Assembly (NCBI GenBank): GCA_029216955.1 | Contig: JANAVB010031417.1 | Coordinates: 19,066,219-19,130,218 of the forward strand | Length of the DNA: 64,000 bases | Direction of reading: 5' to 3' | From: Iris pallida | Lineage: Eukaryota; Streptophyta; Magnoliopsida; Asparagales; Iridaceae | Shown here: in pieces, positions 57,651-64,000 of the stretch | Position numbering within the stretch: the stretch's first letter is position 1 | Layout: each line of letters begins with the position of its first letter | Made by a program: the position numbers and the translations under genes | The notes under the pieces: model-generated | Seen by the model: only the letters and a program-made list of their open reading frames with translations | Databases searched by the model: none | What the model was told of the DNA's origin: nothing

Positions 57651-60358
57651 TTTAGTGCCGCGTCCCGCAAAGTCAATCGGAGGAATCGAAATGCCGACGG
57701 CGTTCAGACTTAGCCTTGCAACGGCTGCTCGAAGGCTAGCTCGGTCGAGGAGACTCCTCGCTCAGGTGGGATAGTTTTGGTGAACTTGTCTCATCTTAGC
57801 CTTCACATAATAACGCGTATGTTTTTAACTTGCACAAGTAGGCTAATATAAAAGCTACGAACGCACATAGCTAAGGGAATAATCCCGACAAGTCGAAATG
57901 TCTTAGAACTTGGAAAATGGTCCCACGGTCTTCATAGAAGTCGGCTCTGCGTGCTTTCAAATGACACTCGATCCTTCGTTCCCATGGCTTGGGAGAAGGA
58001 AGTTGGCTTAAGTTGCTAAGTTGTTCCGACACTTGTAATAGCCTAAGTCATAGGCGCCGCCTGCGTGAATGCTTGATAAAGCATGCACGGTCCCGTCGTT
58101 TTGCCCCAACACTCGAATCAGCCTAAGTCTTAGGCGTCGCCCGCATGAATGCTTAATAAAAAGCATGCACGGTCCTGTCCCGCAAGGCTTGGCATAGCCT
58201 TCGCACGTCCCGCAAGTTAAGTCATCTTGCACGGCTGTTGGCTTAAGTCTAGGCACGAACTTGGTTGTTCAAGTCGACCCCGTGCATAGCATGTTACCTC
58301 GATGCTAGCTCGGCGTAGCCTTTGCTCGTCGACTCGTTGCCCAAATAAGTAGACAAGAGTTGTGCTGGGCTATCGAAGCCAATTCTAGCACTGTCCAGCT
58401 CTACCTGCGGTTGTCAAGTCGCGTAGTCCCTTGAGAACAAGGCTCGTCGTATAAAAGTATATGACTTGAGTGTTAGCATAGCCTAGAGAACCAGGTCTGT
58501 CTAAGGCACGAGCTACGGTCGGTTTAGTAAAAAGCTTGCCACAAACAAAGGAAGTCCACGCGACTGGTTGTCGCCGATATCGGTCCCGCTACTTGGAGTC
58601 TCGACAGAAAGATGAAAAGCATGGTCATAAATAAGAAAAGGAATGGATAGATCGAGTTTAGTCTTGCATGGTCATTGGACAACCTGTCGACAAGGTGAAG
58701 TTTTTTCGAACGGTTGCCTAGGCCAAGGGACCGATTCGGCCCGAGAGGAACGAGTGAGGCTCAAAGTAGGATGCTGGATGATCGCATGGGAGACTTCGGC
58801 GCTCCGGGCTAGCTACCCGTGTAGGGACGAGCTGATATCCCACGAGCCGAGATCCAAGATAGCTTGACATTGCTAGTGACCACCTCATGTAGATGTGTCG
58901 GCAAGAGAGGCAATCCGCGTGTTTATCTTTGGATAGCGTCAAGTACTAGCACGACGTCGGTCGAATCATGAGACAGTCTAGCACGACATGTATCAAGTCA
59001 GTAAGATGTAATCCTGTTAGTGCCAGCCTTGTATCAGCACGGGAGGAATGAGTTATAGCTTATGTTCAGCAAGACACGTGCTTCGGCACTAAACAAGGCT
59101 TTCGCGTATCAAGTATTGGCTTTCCTATATCAATATTGGCATTCGCGTAGCGGCTTTCGCGTAGTGGCTTTCGCGTATCAAGTATTGGCTTTCGCGTATC
59201 AATATTGGCATTCGCGTATTGGCTTTCGCGTATCAAGTATTGGCTTTCGCGTATCAATATTGGCATTCACGTATTGGCTTTCGCGTATCGGCATTGTTGG
59301 CCTAAGTTTGCATAAGTTAAGTCGAGTGCCATCACTTTAAGTCGAAAGGACCGTAAGGTAAAAGTTGGCTAAGTCAGGAAGTCGTTAGGCACGACCTCAT
59401 CTTGAAGCACGGACAAGTCTAGGCAAAGTCTAAGGGCACGACCTGCACGAGTCGTTCCCCTTTGACGTCGCTAACACGAAAATTGGTCTAGAGGCACGCG
59501 AAAGTATTGAAAGTCTTGGCACAGCCGAGTTCGCATGAGTTGCTCCTCGGCGAAGCACTGACTCGAACATATTAAGTTACGAATAGAGTATGGCACGACC
59601 CTGCTGTCCCGAGTTCAAGTTTGGTCAAGTACATGCACGACGAGGCACTGCCTCGATCGTAATACACGTTGTCATGATAGCACGACTATGTCGTCGCATA
59701 ACGAGTTGGTCAGGTGTCGTGGTCTTAAAACTGATCCTAAGGCAAGACTAGAAAGACAGTCGAAAGGGATTTAAATTGCACAAAGTAAATGAACGTGTCA
59801 GTTATGTATGGGTGGGCGAGAAGCTCACTCCACCAGTACAGTTGAGTACTGACACCCACACAGTATTTCATGTGCAGGCACAGGTAGAAGCTCGTGGCGC
59901 GGAGCTCGCTTGGAGGCGTCGAGGCACGGAGTTCCTTGGCGATTCGAAGCGTGCGACCGCATGAAGTCAAGACTTATACGGGACATAATGTATGGACATC
60001 GCCTTCCAAAGCTTCCGCTGGATTCAAGTATTGTATCGAGAGATGAGAGAGAGCAGAGTGAATTGTAAAATGAGAGAAAAGTGAGCACGAGAGACTTGTA
60101 ATTTGGCCTTGCGCCCACAAATGTAATCTTGTATTTAATATCAATAAAGAGCTTCTTTTGAATGACTTGTGTTCATATGTGCTTGTTCTAAATTTCTGCT
60201 GCATGTTTCAATATTTCTGCTTGGGACTTCTGTGCGACGACCCCGTCGCAGCCGATGTAATCGGCCGTTATGAAACTGCCTTGCACGAGCGCAATCTAGG
60301 CTCGTGCGGCATCACGCCTTAGCGAGGACGATCGCTCCTACGGGAGCGGGGCATGACA
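57651..60358 (+). mobile_element. LTR-1 of a LARD-like element, 2.7 kb
   Basis: It starts tttagtgccgcgtccc, where LTR-2 has tgtagtgctccgtccc, and ends gcggggcatgaca before a PBS. A poly(A)-like aataaagag lies near 60145. It aligns with LTR-2 (62689 onward) at roughly nine bases in ten or better over the 1.3 kb that can be compared. The left end touches the Mutator-like element. Open frames on both strands are short and repetitive. Confidence 0.85.
59093..59300. repeat. ttggctttcgcgtatcaa tandem repeat
   Basis: About eight units of 20-35 bp that alternate tattggctttcgcgtatcaa with tattggcattcgcg, inside LTR-1. Confidence 0.9.
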
Positions 60359-62688
60359 TAATGGTATCAAAGCACGGCTTTACGTCCTTGGACTTCACGT
60401 CAAATTTTTCAGTTTTGAAAGCTCGTCGTTAGGAAAAGAAGTTTGCGCTCTCTCTCGAATGTCCCTTGGCATGTCCATACAATAAGTCTAAATATTTTCG
60501 AAAGCTCGTACAAGCGTTCAATCGAACGCATCGATAGGCCTTTGTGCCGAACGGTGTCAAACTTGTCTTGATAGAAAACACATGCTAATGTTATCAAGTC
60601 GCGTGCGTGCCCAACTTGTCCTACGTCGATATTAGCAGATGAGCGTGCAAAACTCAAAATATAGTCCGTACGGGATAGCTATGCACACGGCCTTTTGGCT
60701 AAGTTGTACCGCGTGTCGCGTACCTCGAATTTTGGTGCAAACGAGTTACGAGCGATATCAAGTATCGCTCGGTCGGAAACGAAGTTATACTTAGGGTATC
60801 TATTGATAGGAATGCTATCGAGTTAACGCTTAGGCGTACATGGGAGATTGACTTGGATTTTGATGAAATAGTGCGAACGACTTAGTACGTCGAGACGACG
60901 TGAGCGATTACGCTAGAGATTCGTCGAACGAATCCGAAGGATGTTTTAGCGAATGGTGCGAACGTGATTGAGGACTAGATCGGATGGCTCGAATTCGAGT
61001 GGTGTATGGTTTGTCTTGGAAATCATTCGAGTAAGAATCGAGGATTACGAGTTATAACGAGTATGCCGGCAAGACGATGCGATCGCGCAGAGCCTTAGAT
61101 CGCGTCACGCTTAGTTGATCGTGACTTCGTGTGTCCCGAACGAGATGTCGTTCGGATAACTTGTGAATGAGAAACACGAGTTAGAAAATGATTCAGAACG
61201 ATGAATAAAAGTGAATATCTTGATCGAAGAAGCTCGAGGATTGCACGTGTGATTTTGAATTGAATCGAATGGAATTGTGGTATATCCAGTTCGGACAATA
61301 GCATCCGTCGTACGACTCAAAATTGGTTGCAAAGGAAGATCGTCAGGTTACGCATATCGTCAATGGTATTGAAGCGTATCAAAGATCGATATGCGATAAC
61401 TCGGGGGTACTCTGACTCGACGAATGACGATCGTACAAGTGTCATTGTTCTGATGGATGCTATACTCGTGATGTTGAAATGTATCGAGAAAAAGATAAAC
61501 TTGGCTCGAGAATTTTCTAGTTGAACGAATGACGAGTGGACTATCGAACTTGGATTGGATGGAATGAAATATTTGGATTTGCTTCGTTGACAACCACAAC
61601 GTTGACGTCTTTGTCTTATGCGAGCGCAACTCCAGCCTCGCACATGCGTCGCGCCGATTAGGGCGATCACTCCGCGTGAGCGCTGGTATGGTGATTCATA
61701 CAGTGGGGGTGATCGAACTTGCACGGTGCGGTAATATGATTGCTTCATTGTAGTTTGACGCGAAGGTGGACTCGAGAATGACTAAGCGTACGTGACGGTC
61801 GAATTTGAGGATTGCGTAGGTCCAATCCGCGTATCGAGAATGAATTAGTCTAGACGCAAGCAAGAGTTACGCTCCGATGAGAATGATTATTCCGCAGAAG
61901 CGTTGCATGGTGATTCATGAACCAGCGTGGATAATCGGACTCGCGTGAGATTGGGACGCAACGTATTGTCAAAGCTAGACGACCTCGTGATCGAATACAT
62001 AAATTGGTTAGAATTGGTGATTTGAATGGATTCAAATACGCACAACGAATACATTGATGCGAATAGGTGATCGTGTTCGATGTTTAGAAATCTGAGTGGC
62101 GCGAGCTTGGGTAGAAAATTTCATACTATCGACTTTGGTTTGACCCTAGGATTGGGGTCAGTGTTGGCATTATTGTTGGGGAACTATGATTCCAATCCTG
62201 ACATTGACTTAGCCTTGAAAGAAATAGCCTAGCGGATAGGCGAGATGCCCTGTTTCAAGAGTTGCAATCAAAAGATTGATCTTGAGGATTGACATGGATT
62301 AAAAGAGTGAATCAAGAATAGGAAACCCTGCTCACGAGACTCGGTTGACATGCATATATTTCAGGGACGCTTGAGTATGTGCACGATGCGACTCGAGTGA
62401 GAACGACAAATTCTCTATCATACGGCTTGGCTGAATGCATGTATTTTGGGGACGCCTGGAATGCGTGCACGATCTAGCCAAGTGATACGTTGAATGCAAG
62501 TATGACTTGAGTAATGGGGAGTGTCGATGATTTGAAATCGTGTTAAAGGAAAGGATTGATAGCCGTGCGAGCGTGGCTCGAAATTGAAGTAACGCGTAGG
62601 CACGATTAAAGTCTTGGCCATAGAAATGGTAGGATGGCTTGCCTTCAGGAAAATCTCGAGGACGAGACTTGTTCTGAGTGATGTATGA
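60359..62688 (+). mobile_element. Non-coding internal domain of the LARD-like element
   Basis: 2.3 kb between LTR-1 and LTR-2 with no gag or pol frame. It begins with a PBS and ends with ctcgaggacgagacttgttc, the usual tail before a gypsy 3' LTR. It aligns in reverse with 13099-15414, so the same non-coding interior has been propagated at least twice. Confidence 0.8.
60362..60378 (+). other. PBS, tRNA-Met-initiator type
   Basis: tggtatcaaagcacggc lies 3 nt after the LTR-1 end. It is identical to the PBS of the inverted relative at 15395-15411. Confidence 0.85.
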
Positions 62689-64000
62689 TGTAGTGCTCCG
62701 TCCCACAAAGTCAATCGGAGGAATCAAAACGCCGACGACATTCGGACTTAGCCTTACAACGGCTGCTCGAAGGCTAGCTCGGTCGAGGCGACTCCTCGCT
62801 CAGGTGGGGTAGTTTCGGTGAACTTGCCTCATCTTAGCCTTCACATAATAACGCACATGTTTTCAACTTGCACAAGTAGGCTAATATAAAAGCTACGAAC
62901 GCACATAGGTAAGAAAATAATCTCGACAGGTCGAAATGTCTTAGAACTTGGAAAATGGTCCCACGGTCTTCATAGAAGTCGGCTCAACGTGCTTTCAAAT
63001 GACACTCGATCCTTCGTTCCCGTGGCTTGGGAGAAGGAAGTTGGCTTAAGTTGCTAAGTTGTCCCGACACTTGTAATAGCCTAAGTCATAGGTGCCGTCT
63101 GCGTGATTGCTTGATAAAGCATGTACGGTCCCGTCGTTTTGTCCCAACACTCGAATCAGCCTAAGTCTTAGGCGTCGCCCGCATGAATGCTTAATAAAAA
63201 GCATGCACGGTCCTGTCCCGCAAGGCTTAGCATAGCCTTCGTACGTCCCGCAAGTTAAGTCGTCTTGCACGGCTGTTGGCTTAAGTCTAGGCACGAACTT
63301 GGTTGTTCAAGTCGACCCCGTGCATAGCACGTTCCCTCGATGCGTAGCTCGACGTAGCCTTTGCTCGTCGACTCGTTGCCCGAATAAGTAGACAAGAGTT
63401 GTGCTGGGCTATCGAAGCCAATTCTAGTACTGTCCCGCTCTATCTGCGGTTGCAAGTCGCGTAGTCCCTTAAGAACAAGGCTCGTCATATAAATGTATAT
63501 GACTTGAGCGTTAGCATCGCCTAGAGAACCAGGCCTGTCTAAGGCACGAGCTACGGTCGGTTTAGTAAAAAGCTTGCCATGAACAAAGGAAGTCCACGCG
63601 ACTGGTTGTCGCCGAGATCGGTCCCGCTACTTGGGAGTCTCGACAGAAAGATGAAAAGCATGGTCATGAATAAAAAGGACTGAATAGATCGAGTTTAGTC
63701 TTGCATGGTCATTGGACAACTTGTCAACAAGGTGAAGTTTCTTCGAACGGTTGCCTAGGCCAAGGGACCGATTCGGCCCGGGAGGAACGAGTGAGGCTCA
63801 AGGTAGGATGCAGGATGACCGCATGGGAGACTTCGACGCCTCCGGGCTAGCTACCCGTGTAGGGACGAGCTGATATCCCACGAGCCGAGATCCAAGATAG
63901 CTTGACATTGCTAGTGACCACCTCATGTAGATGTGTCGGCAAGAGCGGCAATCCGCGTGTTTGCCTTTGGATAGCGTCAAGTACTAGCACGACGTCGGTC
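62689..64000 (+). mobile_element. LTR-2 of the LARD-like element (runs off the window)
   Basis: It starts tgtagtgctccgtcccac and parallels LTR-1 from 57651 to about 58960. Differences are mostly C-to-T or G-to-A type, as expected for methylated plant repeats. Confidence 0.85.

Overview
The window is plant nuclear DNA, rich in transposable elements. It holds one clear host gene and one transposon that carries its own genes. Everything else I can identify is LTR-retrotransposon sequence, MITEs, SINE-like pieces, satellites or low-complexity DNA. The host gene is a complete nine-exon plant SCAI homologue on the minus strand (31976-41449). Its intron/exon structure, its very GC-rich first exon, and the abundance of gypsy and copia LTRs, foldback MITEs and (TA)n tracts all point to a flowering plant. 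A commelinid-type monocot is my guess; the species cannot be read from the sequence.

Left part (1-17455). A minus-strand Ty3/gypsy-like family with exceptionally long LTRs is arranged as LTR-B (7161-11747), a short non-coding internal domain (5843-7160), LTR-A (930-5842), then a second internal domain with a broken gag (1-929) that runs off the window. LTR-A therefore acts both as 3' LTR of one unit and as 5' LTR of the next. The primer-binding sites match the 3' end of a plant tRNA-Ile. Next come a fragment of another LTR (11748-13098) and a minus-strand element with a non-coding internal domain (13099-15414) and LTR-C (15415-17455).

Middle (17456-31975). This part is AT-rich, with (TA)n tracts, a GC-rich island near 19.6 kb and three copies of one foldback MITE. 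It also has a clean nested pair: a gypsy solo LTR (23609-26865, 5-bp TSD) inside a copia-type solo LTR (22700-27286, 5-bp TSD).

Host gene (31976-41449). SCAI encodes 607 residues. One intron appears to use a GC donor. Introns 1 and 8 carry MITEs.

Right part (41450-64000). MITEs are dense here and several have exact target-site duplications: a 1.3-kb foldback with a 9-bp TSD inside an older element, a Tourist-like MITE, and four hAT-type MITEs. A palindromic satellite lies near 48.5-49.2 kb, and a 105-bp SINE has its own empty site preserved 1.1 kb away. At 54295-57648 sits a Mutator-like element with 146-bp terminal inverted repeats. It carries two convergent genes: a protein with two CCHC knuckles and two GRF-like fingers, and a PB1-like, MudrA N-terminus-like protein with 22-residue repeats. 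The window ends in a plus-strand LARD-like element (57651 to beyond 64000) whose non-coding internal domain is an inverted relative of 13099-15414.
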